Source: an uncultured Acetatifactor sp.
GTDB taxonomy: Bacteria; Bacillota; Clostridia; Lachnospirales; Lachnospiraceae
Assembly (NCBI GenBank): GCA_910579755.1
Contig: CAJTVB010000016.1
Coordinates: forward strand, 1-64,000
Direction of reading: 5' to 3'
DNA length: 64,000 bases
Shown here: piece after piece, positions 8,549 through 17,155 of the stretch
Layout of the letters: the number at the start of each line of letters is the position of its first letter
Position numbering within the stretch: position 1 is the stretch's first letter
Position numbers and translations under genes: made by a program
Notes under the pieces: generated by a model
Told to the model about the DNA's origin: nothing
The model's database searches: none
The model's input: the letters and a program-made list of their open reading frames with translations, nothing else

Positions 8549-9064
8549 TCATTCTCCTGTCTTGGGAGCTTTCGCGCCGGCTGCCGTAACCTCCGATGCG
8601 TTTACCACCATGAATGCCACAGGAGAGAACGAAGTAAAGGTTCCTGTTACAGTCAGGTTATCGCCCATCACCGCCTGGCCTACTACTTCCCAGGTATAAG
8701 GCGCATAAGCCTGTCTGTGCAGAACATATACTACATCGCCCTTCTTTGCGAAACCGCTTACGTCAAAAGGCACCTGTACGCCGCCTGCAGGGATCTCACC
8801 GCTGTAGCTGACTTCCAGTACGGCTGCAAGATGTGCGGTTGCGGGTACGCTCAGATCCTTCAGAACCTGAGCGTTGGAGGTGACATTTACCACCTCCTGA
8901 GCCAGTTCCTGCGAGGGCGCTGCCACACCTACGTTACTTACCGTAGTTTTGACAGTGGAGCCGGACGCAATGGAAGCGGCTGCCGGGCTGGGCGCTGCCA
9001 GCGCGGGCATGGCCAATGCAATGGTCATGACACCTGCCATGAGTAATGCATATAATTTTTTCAT
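8549..9064 (-). CDS. Small secreted protein ending in APKTGE
   Basis: 171 residues, start with GGAGGATAATG upstream. Residues 1-23 are a classical signal peptide ending ALA|AP. The mature part is Ala/Val-rich with predicted beta strands and no domain I recognise; it is low in charge. The last seven residues are KAPKTGE followed directly by the stop. That resembles an LPxTG/PPxTG sorting motif without the hydrophobic segment and positive tail, and no alternative frame after the stop supplies them. It is encoded between the LCP ligase and the SH3 lipoprotein, two genes from sortase B, so it may be a partner or substrate of this envelope system. Function unknown. Confidence 0.7.
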   Translation of the reverse strand: MKKLYALLMAGVMTIALAMPALAAPSPAAASIASGSTVKTTVSNVGVAAPSQELAQEVVNVTSNAQVLKDLSVPATAHLAAVLEVSYSGEIPAGGVQVPFDVSGFAKKGDVVYVLHRQAYAPYTWEVVGQAVMGDNLTVTGTFTSFSPVAFMVVNASEVTAAGAKAPKTGE

Positions 9065-9174
9065 TGGACATTATCCTCCTCTCATTTTTGTAGAATTGGT
9101 TTCTATATATTAATACCGGAAACCGGTAGTAATACCTTTATCTAAATTCCCCTGACATCTGAAATCATCAGATT

Positions 9175-10257
9175 CTAACCGACCTGGCGGTAAAATACCT
9201 GAATGATCAGATCGTAAAGGGCCTGCTCGTCAATGTGGAATTCTTCATATACATCCTGTTTTTCCACGATTCCCCGGACAGAGACCATATCCTCCATGGA
9301 AAAAGTACATTCCAGCGCAATGGTACTCAGATATACCGCCTGGTCCGCCGTGATACTGGTTATCATATGCTTGGAAGCCGTACTGTAAAGGGTCACCGGA
9401 AGGGTAATGTCCTTCCTGGTCTGCTCCTTTACTTTGGCAATAAATGCAGAAAGGTACTGCTTCTGTCTCTCCATACGCAGGCTGTTGGCTCCCAGCTCCT
9501 CCGTCTCCACCTGGCGCTCCTGCACATAGTGAAGGGCCTGTCTGCCTGTCAGCGTCAGGGTATTCCCCAGCGCCAGCTCCGGCATAAAACGGGACAGATC
9601 CTCTATGACCGTCACCTCCACGCCTCCCACCGCATCATTCAGGGATGCTACCGCTTTTACGTCTATGGCTGCGTAGCCATGTATGGGGATCCCATAAAAC
9701 AGGTTGGATACCGCCTGCTCCATCAGCTCGCAGCTGAACTCCTTTCCGTCCCCATAAGCATACTGCAGGGCCAGCTGGGCCTCTTCTTCATACAAAAACA
9801 GTCCGCTGGTATCATAAAGCCTGATCTTTGTCATAGTATCCCGCGATATGTTGATCATTTTCAGGGTCTTCGCCTTCTGGTCCATGACTGCCAGCACGAT
9901 GGTGTCGGCCTGCCCGCCCTTTCCGGGAAGCTTTTCCTTCTGTATGTCCTGTCTGCTGTCCACTCCCAGACACAGAAAGGTAAGCAGATCGTCATTGTAT
10001 TCATAAAGATTGCCGTGATAAGCAACCTGTCCCTCCTCCGGGATCTTCCCGACATCAGAACCTGCTTCCTCTGCCTCCTGGGCCTGCCGTGCCATCAGCG
10101 CCGCCATATCCGCCTGTTGTTCTCCCGCCAGCGCCGCCGCATGATCCTCCAGACTCGCCTTTCCTTTCATGCGGTATAAGACAAAGGCAAACAGGACCAA
10201 GAGCACTGCCAGAAGAAATACCAGTACAACCAGTAATATCTTTTTTCCTGTTTTCAC
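9175..10257 (-). CDS. LytR-CpsA-Psr (LCP) family glycopolymer ligase
   Basis: 360 residues: membrane anchor at ~6-29, a Glu/Ala-rich linker, then the LCP domain with FLCLGVDSRQ near residue 95, QADTIVLAVMD, the Arg/Asp motif MINISRDTMTKI, and YGDGK and ALHYVQERQ-type segments later. LCP enzymes move undecaprenyl-linked glycopolymers onto peptidoglycan outside the membrane. It starts 6 bp after the sortase gene. Its place beside an ABC glycan exporter fits transfer of the exported polymer to the wall; the acceptor is not shown by sequence. Confidence 0.9.
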   Translation of the reverse strand: MKTGKKILLVVLVFLLAVLLVLFAFVLYRMKGKASLEDHAAALAGEQQADMAALMARQAQEAEEAGSDVGKIPEEGQVAYHGNLYEYNDDLLTFLCLGVDSRQDIQKEKLPGKGGQADTIVLAVMDQKAKTLKMINISRDTMTKIRLYDTSGLFLYEEEAQLALQYAYGDGKEFSCELMEQAVSNLFYGIPIHGYAAIDVKAVASLNDAVGGVEVTVIEDLSRFMPELALGNTLTLTGRQALHYVQERQVETEELGANSLRMERQKQYLSAFIAKVKEQTRKDITLPVTLYSTASKHMITSITADQAVYLSTIALECTFSMEDMVSVRGIVEKQDVYEEFHIDEQALYDLIIQVFYRQVG

Positions 10258-10263
10258 TTCCCC

Positions 10264-11235
10264 CTATTCCTCCTGCAAAACGGCGTGTACATGAAGCCTT
10301 TTATCCGCATCGGATTTATTCGGCATGCAGGTGGACAGGGTTATGATCTTATCCTCGCCGGTCACCGTAAAATCCCGGTTGATATTGGCATTCATATCGC
10401 GGATGTCATAAATAGACTGCAGATAGCTTTCATAAATATCCTGATCGGTAAAATCAAAGCTGTACAAAACATGTCTGTCATCATACACATGCACTGCAAA
10501 AATCTTATAATAAAGCGTTTTATCGGGCAGATAAATGATCACCTGATCATTGGAATCGAAGAAATCCTTATTTTCAAACTTGTGCAGCTCGGTAAACATG
10601 GTCTTTGATTTCAGGTTGTGTCCGTAGATCAAGGTGTTGGGATCCGTAAAATCCTTGGAATTCAGGTCTTCCGTATAAATGCACCCCGGATATCCGTAGG
10701 ATCCGTCCAGGTTATGGTTCAGATAAAAGCTATTGTCCGTAGGATGCCGGAGAATGGGATAATCTATGTTGGTGCCGGGTATGGTAATCCAGGCATAGAT
10801 ATCCTCGTTCAGCGTCTTCAGGTATTCAAAATCGATAGCGGCATCCGTCTCATCCGGATCTTCAGAGGACTCATCCTCCCCTTCTTCCGGGGAAGTCAGC
10901 TCCCCGCCGGAAGGACTCTTCTCTTCACCGGAATCCTTCCCTTCACCGAAATCCTTTTCTTCTCCGGAATCCTTCCCTTCGGCGGACTGGCTCTGGCCCA
11001 GGGTCATGGCCTGCTCCTTGGCGGAGCGAAATAGCGCCTCCAGTTCCTCCTCCGTAAGAGCCGCCTGGGGCGGCGGCAATGAATCGTCCCCTGTCTGTGG
11101 CTGCTGGTTTTCCTGACTTTTGTTCTGCCATTGATACCAGTTTGCGCTGATCCACCTGCCCAAAATAAATGCGGCGGCCAGCCCGGCTATCCCGACAACA
11201 CACTTTATTAGCATCCGTTTCCTATTTTTCTTCAT
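10264..11235 (-). CDS. srtB: Class B sortase
   Basis: 323 residues with an N-terminal membrane segment (~8-25), a Gln/Glu-rich and acidic linker containing repeated KDSGEEKDFGE-like units, and a C-terminal sortase domain. The domain opens with DIYAWITIPGTNIDYPI, has the catalytic His in IYGHNLKSKTMF, the Cys in TLSTC (about residue 303) and the Arg in DKRLHVHA. The internal helix insertion typical of class B is present. Sortases cleave sorting motifs and join proteins to wall peptide. No complete sorting-signal protein is encoded in the window; the PKTGE-ending protein two genes on is a possible but imperfect candidate. Confidence 0.9.
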   Translation of the reverse strand: MKKNRKRMLIKCVVGIAGLAAAFILGRWISANWYQWQNKSQENQQPQTGDDSLPPPQAALTEEELEALFRSAKEQAMTLGQSQSAEGKDSGEEKDFGEGKDSGEEKSPSGGELTSPEEGEDESSEDPDETDAAIDFEYLKTLNEDIYAWITIPGTNIDYPILRHPTDNSFYLNHNLDGSYGYPGCIYTEDLNSKDFTDPNTLIYGHNLKSKTMFTELHKFENKDFFDSNDQVIIYLPDKTLYYKIFAVHVYDDRHVLYSFDFTDQDIYESYLQSIYDIRDMNANINRDFTVTGEDKIITLSTCMPNKSDADKRLHVHAVLQEE

Positions 11236-11299
11236 AACAGTTTTTCTCCGGCCTTTCTGTTTTCAGTCACGCTGTCTTTGGCTTGATCTATACAAGCGT

Positions 11300-12196
11300 C
11301 TATCTATGTACATATTCCGTCACCGGAGCCGCGGGAATCCCAACGGTCTCTTCTCTCTCCTCCCGGCCCAGCCGGTCCTGTCTGTGGTAAAGCTTTTTTG
11401 CCCCGTAAATCAATCCCGAGGGCACAATGGCCGCAGCCAGGGGCCTTATCACATAAAGCCATCCCAGAGGATACAGCAGCCCCAGATCGCTGAAATTTCG
11501 ATATCGCAGCTTCATTTCATCCATGCGGTAACGGAATTTCCTTTTGCGGTAGGAATTGGGATTCTCCCTGTAAAAAAACAATTCCTGCTGGATGTTGGCT
11601 CCCCGGTAGCCAAGCTTCAACAGCCTCATAAACAGCTCATAATCCTCACACCGCCAGGTATCCTTGGAAAAACGATAGGCCTCCTGGGTATCGAAAATAC
11701 TTCTGCGTATCATTACCGTAGGGTGAATAAACGGGGAAAAGCGCAGAAAGGACTGCTTCAGGGGAAATTCCGGCATGACCCTGCGCCCCCAGACTCCCCT
11801 TTCATCGATCAGCTTGGCATTGCACCCTGCATAGGCGATCTCCGGATGCGCTTCCATATATTCATACTGCACAGCCAGCCGGTCTCTGTCACAGATATCG
11901 TCGTCATCCATTCTGGCAAGGTATTTTCCCCTGGCCAGATCAATACAGGTATTGAGAGAATATGCCAATCCATGATTTTCCGGCGAGTTGATCAGTACGA
12001 CCCTTTCATCCATCTGCACATACTTTTCCAGATATCCGCAGACCTCCGAATCCGACCCGTCATTATAAATAATAAATTCAAAATCCCAGAAGCTCTGACG
12101 AAGCACCGACATAACCGCCTGATCCAGATACTCCCTGTTCCACTGATTGTAGATGCCCATGATCACGCTGATTTTGGGCGCTGTCTCTCGGTCCAT
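11300..12196 (-). CDS. Family 2 glycosyltransferase
   Basis: 298 residues. GT-A fold: KISVIMGIYNQ at the N-terminus, FEFIIYNDGSDSE near 40-52, and the metal-binding RMDDDDICD near 95. RCEDYELFMRLLKLG near 190 supplies the ED motif of the acceptor/base region. The C-terminal part has a short hydrophobic segment (PLAAAIVPSGLIYGA) that may contact the membrane. The ribosome site is weak. Probably builds the repeat unit of the envelope glycan; sugar specificity cannot be read. Confidence 0.85.
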   Translation of the reverse strand: MDRETAPKISVIMGIYNQWNREYLDQAVMSVLRQSFWDFEFIIYNDGSDSEVCGYLEKYVQMDERVVLINSPENHGLAYSLNTCIDLARGKYLARMDDDDICDRDRLAVQYEYMEAHPEIAYAGCNAKLIDERGVWGRRVMPEFPLKQSFLRFSPFIHPTVMIRRSIFDTQEAYRFSKDTWRCEDYELFMRLLKLGYRGANIQQELFFYRENPNSYRKRKFRYRMDEMKLRYRNFSDLGLLYPLGWLYVIRPLAAAIVPSGLIYGAKKLYHRQDRLGREEREETVGIPAAPVTEYVHR

Positions 12197-12246
12197 ACCA
12201 CTGTACGCTCACAGACAACTGTGTATCCATGAGCTTTCCCCCTGTG

Positions 12247-13401
12247 TTATTTCATTTCCCCGTATACCTGACGCATAATTCCGTCCGTCCGTTCCAGATC
12301 GAACTCTCTGGCCCTGCTGCGGCAAAAAATGGACATTTCCCTGCGCCTGTCCGGCTCTTCCTTCATTTGACGGATCAATTCCCCATATTCTTCGGGACTG
12401 TTGCTGTGACAGACATAGCCTGTAATGCCATCCTCCATATATTCTCTGGTTCCCCGGCAGTCGGATGTGATCATGGGAAGCCCTGCCGCCATGGCTTCCA
12501 GCGCAGCAATCCCAAGCCCCTCCCTCTTGGAGGGAAATACAAAACAATCGGCGCCCTGCAGCATCCTGGGAATATCATTTCGAAACCCAAAAAATCTCAC
12601 CTGACGGGCCACCCCCAGCTTCCGGGCCAGTCCCTCCAGATATTCCCTGCGGTATCCCTTCCCGCATATCCCGTAAAAAATATCCGGATCCCTCAGCCTG
12701 GCCAGGGCCCGAATGACCGCCTCGTGATTTTTGTTATGATTCAGTTCTCCCACGGAAAGGATATAAAAAATATTTTCACCCAGCTCCAGCTCCTTTCTCA
12801 CCTGCCTCCGGACCTTTTCATCCGGAGCAAACCTGGAAGTACAGACTCCTACCCCAGGAATCCTGTACACCTTCTTTAAGCGGTGTATCCTTCTGCGCCG
12901 CAGAAAAGAACGCGCCCTGACATGATCCTCGCGATTAATGGTGACAATACAGTCCGTATATCCGGCCAGGAAAAATTCCGCCGGATAAAACAACAGCCAG
13001 TTCAAAAGAGGGGCCCCTTTATAAAAATGGAATCCATGGGCAGTATAGATTACGTAAGGCCTGACGGCTGCCTGCATCGTCATAGCCGCCAATCGTCCCA
13101 GAACGCCGCCCATGGGATTATGGCAGTGCAGGACCCGGATTTCCTCCGTCTTTATAATGGCGCAAAGCTCCCGCAGGGCCCGGATATTCTGCCTGATATG
13201 TAAAGGGGATTTCTGTATGTCCACAGGGTGCAGCCGAATCCCCATCTCCTCCAGCTCCTTCAGGTTCAACTCGTAAACAGGATTTGTAAAATTCGTGGCA
13301 TAGTGAATTTCATAGCCCTGTTCCATCAGAAGCTTTACGTCATTCATTTCAAACTGCGGCAGGAAACCGCCAATAGTGGTAATGATCAGTATTTTCTTCA
13401 T
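12247..13401 (-). CDS. Family 4 glycosyltransferase (EpsD-like)
   Basis: 384 residues, GT-B fold. The N-terminus MKKILIITTIGGFLPQF and HCHNPMGGVLGRLAA belong to the acceptor half; the donor half has LSVGELNHNKNHE, VRFFGFRNDI and the E-x7-E motif in KREGLGIAALEAMAAG (about residues 290-305). This is the first gene after the promoter at 13467-13496 and so leads the operon. It resembles transferases that extend lipid-linked saccharides at the cytoplasmic face. Confidence 0.88.
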   Translation of the reverse strand: MKKILIITTIGGFLPQFEMNDVKLLMEQGYEIHYATNFTNPVYELNLKELEEMGIRLHPVDIQKSPLHIRQNIRALRELCAIIKTEEIRVLHCHNPMGGVLGRLAAMTMQAAVRPYVIYTAHGFHFYKGAPLLNWLLFYPAEFFLAGYTDCIVTINREDHVRARSFLRRRRIHRLKKVYRIPGVGVCTSRFAPDEKVRRQVRKELELGENIFYILSVGELNHNKNHEAVIRALARLRDPDIFYGICGKGYRREYLEGLARKLGVARQVRFFGFRNDIPRMLQGADCFVFPSKREGLGIAALEAMAAGLPMITSDCRGTREYMEDGITGYVCHSNSPEEYGELIRQMKEEPDRRREMSIFCRSRAREFDLERTDGIMRQVYGEMK

Positions 13402-13450
13402 TCTTATCTGCCGCCTGAATATTTCTCTCTCTCGGAGATTGTCTGATCTA

Positions 13451-13485
13451 CGTTTTAAACGTATTTATTATATACGTTTAAAACG
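13451..13485. promoter_or_regulatory. Probable operator: perfect 14-bp inverted repeat
   Basis: CGTTTTAAACGTAT (13451-13464) and its exact reverse complement ATACGTTTAAAACG (13472-13485) are separated by 7 bases. The second arm lies in the spacer of the minus-strand promoter and the -10 box falls between and across the arms. Each arm is itself near-palindromic around TTTAAA. Binding by the divergently encoded XRE protein is inference. Confidence 0.75.
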
Positions 13486-13496
13486 CGTTTTGTCAA
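13467..13496 (-). promoter_or_regulatory. Consensus promoter of the glycopolymer operon
   Basis: On the minus strand TTGACA (13496-13491) is followed after 18 bases by TATAAT (13472-13467), both perfect consensus hexamers, about 65 bases before the GT4 start. The inverted repeat overlaps it, so a bound regulator should block RNA polymerase. Confidence 0.8.
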
Positions 13497-13636
13497 TATA
13501 CTAATGACTGGATAATAGCAAATAGGTATTTATTCGGTTACTTTTCACAGATAGGGGCCGCGAGATGTTTTTGCGCGCCGTTTGCAGACATATGTAAATT
13601 GTAGATTTTTCCCGGAATTGGAGGATAAAGAACGCC

Positions 13637-14008
13637 ATGAAAGAAACCTATGACCGGCTGGCCGCCGGAGACAGAATACGTTTAAAACGTACTCTTTTAG
13701 GCCTTACCCAGGATGAAATGGCCGAAAGGATCAATCGTGCACCAAAATATTATGCAGACATTGAAAGAGGAAGCTGCGGTATGTCCATAGAAACCCTGAT
13801 GGCGCTTTCCTCCTCGCTGAATATGTCTCTGGATTATATCATATATGGGAAAAATTTTTCAGAAAATGAAAAAGAGCAGCATACCGAAGAGGTAGCTGCC
13901 ATTATCAATATGCTGGACAATTCCAGCGTTCGAAATCAAAAATATGCCAAAGAGATGCTGAAGCTGTTTCTGGCTGCATGTCCTGCGGAACCGATCATGC
14001 AGCCATAG
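13637..14008 (+). CDS. XRE-family transcriptional regulator
   Basis: 123 residues. Helix-turn-helix at ~13-70: RIRLKRTLLGLTQDEMAERI, then APKYYADIERGSCGMSIETL and LMALSSSLNMSLDYII, the usual Cro/C1 shape. The remaining 50 residues are charged and helical. GGAGG lies 12 bases before the ATG; a possible promoter is TTGTCA at 13490 with TAATAG at 13513. It is divergent from the glycopolymer operon and shares its 14-bp motif, so it is probably the local, self-limiting regulator. Confidence 0.85.
   Translation: MKETYDRLAAGDRIRLKRTLLGLTQDEMAERINRAPKYYADIERGSCGMSIETLMALSSSLNMSLDYIIYGKNFSENEKEQHTEEVAAIINMLDNSSVRNQKYAKEMLKLFLAACPAEPIMQP
13676..13689. promoter_or_regulatory. Third copy of the 14-bp motif inside the regulator gene
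   Basis: ATACGTTTAAAACG occurs exactly, within codons 14-18 of the XRE gene, about 190 bases from the promoter repeat. A distal half-site like this would allow looping or roadblock autoregulation. Confidence 0.5.
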
Positions 14009-14013
14009 GGAAA

Positions 14014-15465
14014 TCACCCCAGGCTGCCGGTCTCCTTCGCCGGAGGTGATGATGGAAACATTATCTTCATCACTGTTCCCTCCTGCGGCCTGCTGTGAAT
14101 TTTCAGCTCTGCTCCATGTGCGGATACGATTTTCTGGCAGAGCGCCATGCCGATCCCTGCGCCTCCTTCCTTCCGCGAGCGGGATTTATCAACCATATAA
14201 AAGGCTTCCGTGATACGTCCGATCTCCTCTTTGGGAATTCCTCTGCCGTTATCGACAACCTTCACCTCATAGCCTTCTGCCAAAGAGGAACCCTTCAAAA
14301 GAATAAATCCCTCCTCCTTGTCCAGTGCCTTAGCTGCGTTGTCCAGAAGGTTGTAAAACAGAGACAGCAAAAGCTCCCTGTCTCCGAAAATAGTACCCTG
14401 CTCCATACACACCTTTCCGCGGATGTGCTTTTGCCTCCAGACAGGCCTCATGGTAGTGCGGATATCTTCCTCCAGGCCTTTAGTATCTATGGGACGCAAT
14501 GCACAAGTTTCCTTGTCCATGCTTACCAGCTCCAGCAGCTTATGGGAAAGACTCTCCAGGCGCTTCCCCTGACTGTAAATATAAAAATACGCGTCGCTCC
14601 GCTCTTCCTCCGACAGTTTCATGGAATTGAGCATATCCGCATAGCCGATAATGGATGTGAGAGGCGTTTTCAACTCATGGGCAAAGGCCGCCGTAAAGTC
14701 TTCCTTTTGCTTTGCCTCCAGCGCCTTCATTTCCATCTGTTCTACCAGCCGGTCCGCCATGCGGTTAAAATTTCTGGCCAGATGGCCGATTTCATCTCTG
14801 TCCCTGTTGTGAGAGCGCAGGTCATATTCTCCTTCCGCAATCCTTCCTGCCAGCCGGTCCAGGCTGCTGATCGGCCAGGTAATATACCTGGACAGAACAT
14901 ATATACATATGCCTCCCGCCATCAGCAGACTCATCAGCGAAATTCTGTATTGATTTACCAGATCCTGCCGGTCTTGGTAGACGGCGGTCATTTCCCTGCA
15001 CATTCCCAGGATCACCGGCACCCTTGTCACATGGGAAATGGCGGCGGTAAACATGTAATAACCGTCGCCTATTTCCCGGACGCAGTATCCGTAGCTGTTC
15101 TTTTCATCCAGAGCTCCCACCAGCTCATCCACCGCTTCCCGGAACCCCATTCCTTCCACATAGTCTATGCCGTACAGGGCACTTCCGTCCTGCCACAGGA
15201 TAAAACAGCGGCTTCCGTCTCTTTCCACACTGTCCCTGATGCTGTCAATAGTTCTGCTGACCGCATAGTCATCGCCGAATTCCTCCTGTGCCTGGCATCC
15301 CATCTCGAAAAGAATATGAAACATCCTGCTCTCACTATTTCCTCTCTCAATCTCCCGATCCAGAATCCGGGAAAAATTTGAGGACAGGAGCCAGATACCA
15401 AAGGCTGTAAAGATAATGGTAAGCAGCACCAGCGTGGAAAAAAATAATTTATCTGCAAATTTCAT
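14014..15465 (-). CDS. Sensor histidine kinase
   Basis: 483 residues: membrane segment ~8-28, an extracytoplasmic sensor region of about 140 residues, second membrane segment ~178-198, HAMP domain (SLDRLAGRIAEGEYDL... DEIGHLARNFNRMADRL), HisKA with the phosphoacceptor in FTAAFAHELKTPLTS, and an ATPase domain with N box LLSLFYNLLDNAAKAL, G1 VVDNGRGIP and G2 GGAGIGMALC. It follows the response regulator gene after a 3-bp gap. No sensor ligand can be read. The gene converges with the XRE gene, the stops being 5 bp apart. Confidence 0.92.
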   Translation of the reverse strand: MKFADKLFFSTLVLLTIIFTAFGIWLLSSNFSRILDREIERGNSESRMFHILFEMGCQAQEEFGDDYAVSRTIDSIRDSVERDGSRCFILWQDGSALYGIDYVEGMGFREAVDELVGALDEKNSYGYCVREIGDGYYMFTAAISHVTRVPVILGMCREMTAVYQDRQDLVNQYRISLMSLLMAGGICIYVLSRYITWPISSLDRLAGRIAEGEYDLRSHNRDRDEIGHLARNFNRMADRLVEQMEMKALEAKQKEDFTAAFAHELKTPLTSIIGYADMLNSMKLSEEERSDAYFYIYSQGKRLESLSHKLLELVSMDKETCALRPIDTKGLEEDIRTTMRPVWRQKHIRGKVCMEQGTIFGDRELLLSLFYNLLDNAAKALDKEEGFILLKGSSLAEGYEVKVVDNGRGIPKEEIGRITEAFYMVDKSRSRKEGGAGIGMALCQKIVSAHGAELKIHSRPQEGTVMKIMFPSSPPAKETGSLG

Positions 15466-15468
15466 CGG

Positions 15469-16128
15469 TCAATGCTCGCCTTCCAGACGATAGCCCACCT
15501 TATAGACGGCTGAAATCTCGTTGTCCCAGTTCAGCTTTTTCTTAAGACGCTGGATATGAAGATCCACCGTTCGGCTCTGTCCCATATAATCCCCGCCCCA
15601 GACATTTTCGTAAATTGTCTCACGATACAGGGCAATATTCCGGTTTCTGGCCAGCAAAAGCAACAGGTCAAACTCCTTCATGGTAAGAGCAATCTGCTCT
15701 CCGCCCCGGGTAACGGACCGGGATGCCGTATCGATCACCACATCAAAAACCTCCAGCACCGTTTCCCCTTTGTGGTACCTGCGCAGCACTGCCTCTACTC
15801 TGGCCAGCAGTTCTACGATTTCAAAAGGCTTTGTCAGGTAGTCATCCGCTCCCATTCTCAGGCCCTTTACCTTGTTTTCCGTGGTTCCCAGCGCCGTCAG
15901 AAATATCACCGGCAGTTCCAGCGTCCTGGCATATTCCATCAACTCATATCCGTTGATTCCAGGCAGCATCACATCCAAAAGCAGCAGATCATACTTACCG
16001 CTCCCCATCAGATCTGCAGCCTTTTCACCATCCGCCGCCCAGACACACTCATAGCCTGCTCTGCGCAGGTTCATTTTAATCAGATTCGCGATAGGTTCTT
16101 CATCCTCCGCAATTAAAATCTTTAACAT
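15469..16128 (-). CDS. OmpR/PhoB-family response regulator
   Basis: 219 residues from ATG 16128, chosen because GAGGGA sits eight bases upstream; an ATG at 16149 lacks one. The receiver domain has AEDEEP (acidic pocket), LLLLDVMLPG (phosphoacceptor Asp), a TALGTTE switch and YLTKPFE. The C-terminal winged helix has SRTVDLHIQRLKKKL. It pairs with the downstream kinase. Targets unknown; the BMP importer genes lie immediately upstream on the same strand. Confidence 0.93.
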   Translation of the reverse strand: MLKILIAEDEEPIANLIKMNLRRAGYECVWAADGEKAADLMGSGKYDLLLLDVMLPGINGYELMEYARTLELPVIFLTALGTTENKVKGLRMGADDYLTKPFEIVELLARVEAVLRRYHKGETVLEVFDVVIDTASRSVTRGGEQIALTMKEFDLLLLLARNRNIALYRETIYENVWGGDYMGQSRTVDLHIQRLKKKLNWDNEISAVYKVGYRLEGEH

Positions 16129-16156
16129 GGCCAATCCCTCATTTGTCACAAGCTAT

Positions 16157-16184
16157 AATGTAATATGGCCTAAATTTGTATCAA
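16157..16184 (-). promoter_or_regulatory. Possible promoter of the two-component genes
   Basis: TTGATA (16184-16179) and TACATT (16162-16157) with a 16-base spacer, in the short gap between the importer operon and the response regulator. Confidence 0.4.
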
Positions 16185-16195
16185 ACTTGTATAAC

Positions 16196-17155
16196 TTACC
16201 TGGCTCCCTTGTCATATATTTCTCCCAAAGCCCTGGGAGCACCGTTCTGCCGGGAGAAAAATACCAGCAACAGAAGCGTAAGTACATAGGGCAGAATCAT
16301 CACCAGATCCTGGAAGCTGCTGGGCATCTGAAGCACCTGCACCAGCCGATAGCCGCCTGACCGGGCAAATCCGAAAAGAAGGCAGGCTCCAAGAGTGGGC
16401 AGGATACGCCAGTTTCCGAAGATCAGAGCCGCAATGGCCAGATATCCATAGCCTACGTAAATGCTAGATGAAAAATTGGCCGATATGGAATAGGCAAAGC
16501 AGATACCTCCCAGGCCGGAAAGTCCGCCGCAGATCACAATGGCGGACAGGCGAACCTTATTCACATTCCGTCCCGCCGCATCCACCGCATGCGGATTGTC
16601 TCCGCAGGCACGCAGATGCATTCCGAAACGGGTCCGGTACATGATGAACCAGGCGATAAAGGCCACTGCCACAATCACCAGCTCAAAGGGATATAAATTG
16701 GTAAAGACCGCTCCCAGTACAGGGATCCTGGAAATCACGGGTATGGTGATTTTAGAGGATACCGTCAGCACAAATTTGTCGGAGGCAGCTCCGAAGATAA
16801 CCCTGTTCAAAAGCTTGGTAAGATAGGCCGTCATGGCCATGGCCATAATATTGACCACCACACCGCTGATCACCTGATTTGCCTTAAACCTCAGACAGAG
16901 CAATGCATGGATCAGGGCAAAAACAGCGCCCCCTGCCACGGCAAAAACCATGGCAATATAGAAGGGCACCGGCGAGTTTCCCGAAAAAGCCCCTGACACA
17001 GCCACAGCAACAAAGGCTCCCACAAAAGCACCAAAGCCCTGAAGCCCCTCCACCGCCAGCATGGTTACACCGGATTTTTCACAATATATGCCTCCAATGG
17101 CCATGATGAACAAAGGAAGCGCAAAGGACAATCCGTCTATAATGATAATATCCAT
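16196..17155 (-). CDS. BMP-type nucleoside ABC importer permease 2 (NupQ-like)
   Basis: 319 residues and about eight to ten hydrophobic helices. It starts DIIIIDGLSFALPLFIMAIGG and carries GIYCEKSGVTMLAVEGLQG, the cytoplasmic loop signature of the BPD_transp_2 family, plus MYRTRFGMHLRACGDNPHAVDAAG, the coupling-helix region. The SD (AAGGAGG) is inside the end of the preceding permease gene, whose stop is next to this ATG. Works with permease 1, the dual ATPase and the BMP lipoprotein. Confidence 0.9.
   Translation of the reverse strand: MDIIIIDGLSFALPLFIMAIGGIYCEKSGVTMLAVEGLQGFGAFVGAFVAVAVSGAFSGNSPVPFYIAMVFAVAGGAVFALIHALLCLRFKANQVISGVVVNIMAMAMTAYLTKLLNRVIFGAASDKFVLTVSSKITIPVISRIPVLGAVFTNLYPFELVIVAVAFIAWFIMYRTRFGMHLRACGDNPHAVDAAGRNVNKVRLSAIVICGGLSGLGGICFAYSISANFSSSIYVGYGYLAIAALIFGNWRILPTLGACLLFGFARSGGYRLVQVLQMPSSFQDLVMILPYVLTLLLLVFFSRQNGAPRALGEIYDKGAR

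Noticed and set aside
14095..15381. 428-residue plus-strand open frame
   Set aside because: Antisense to a histidine kinase with all expected motifs.
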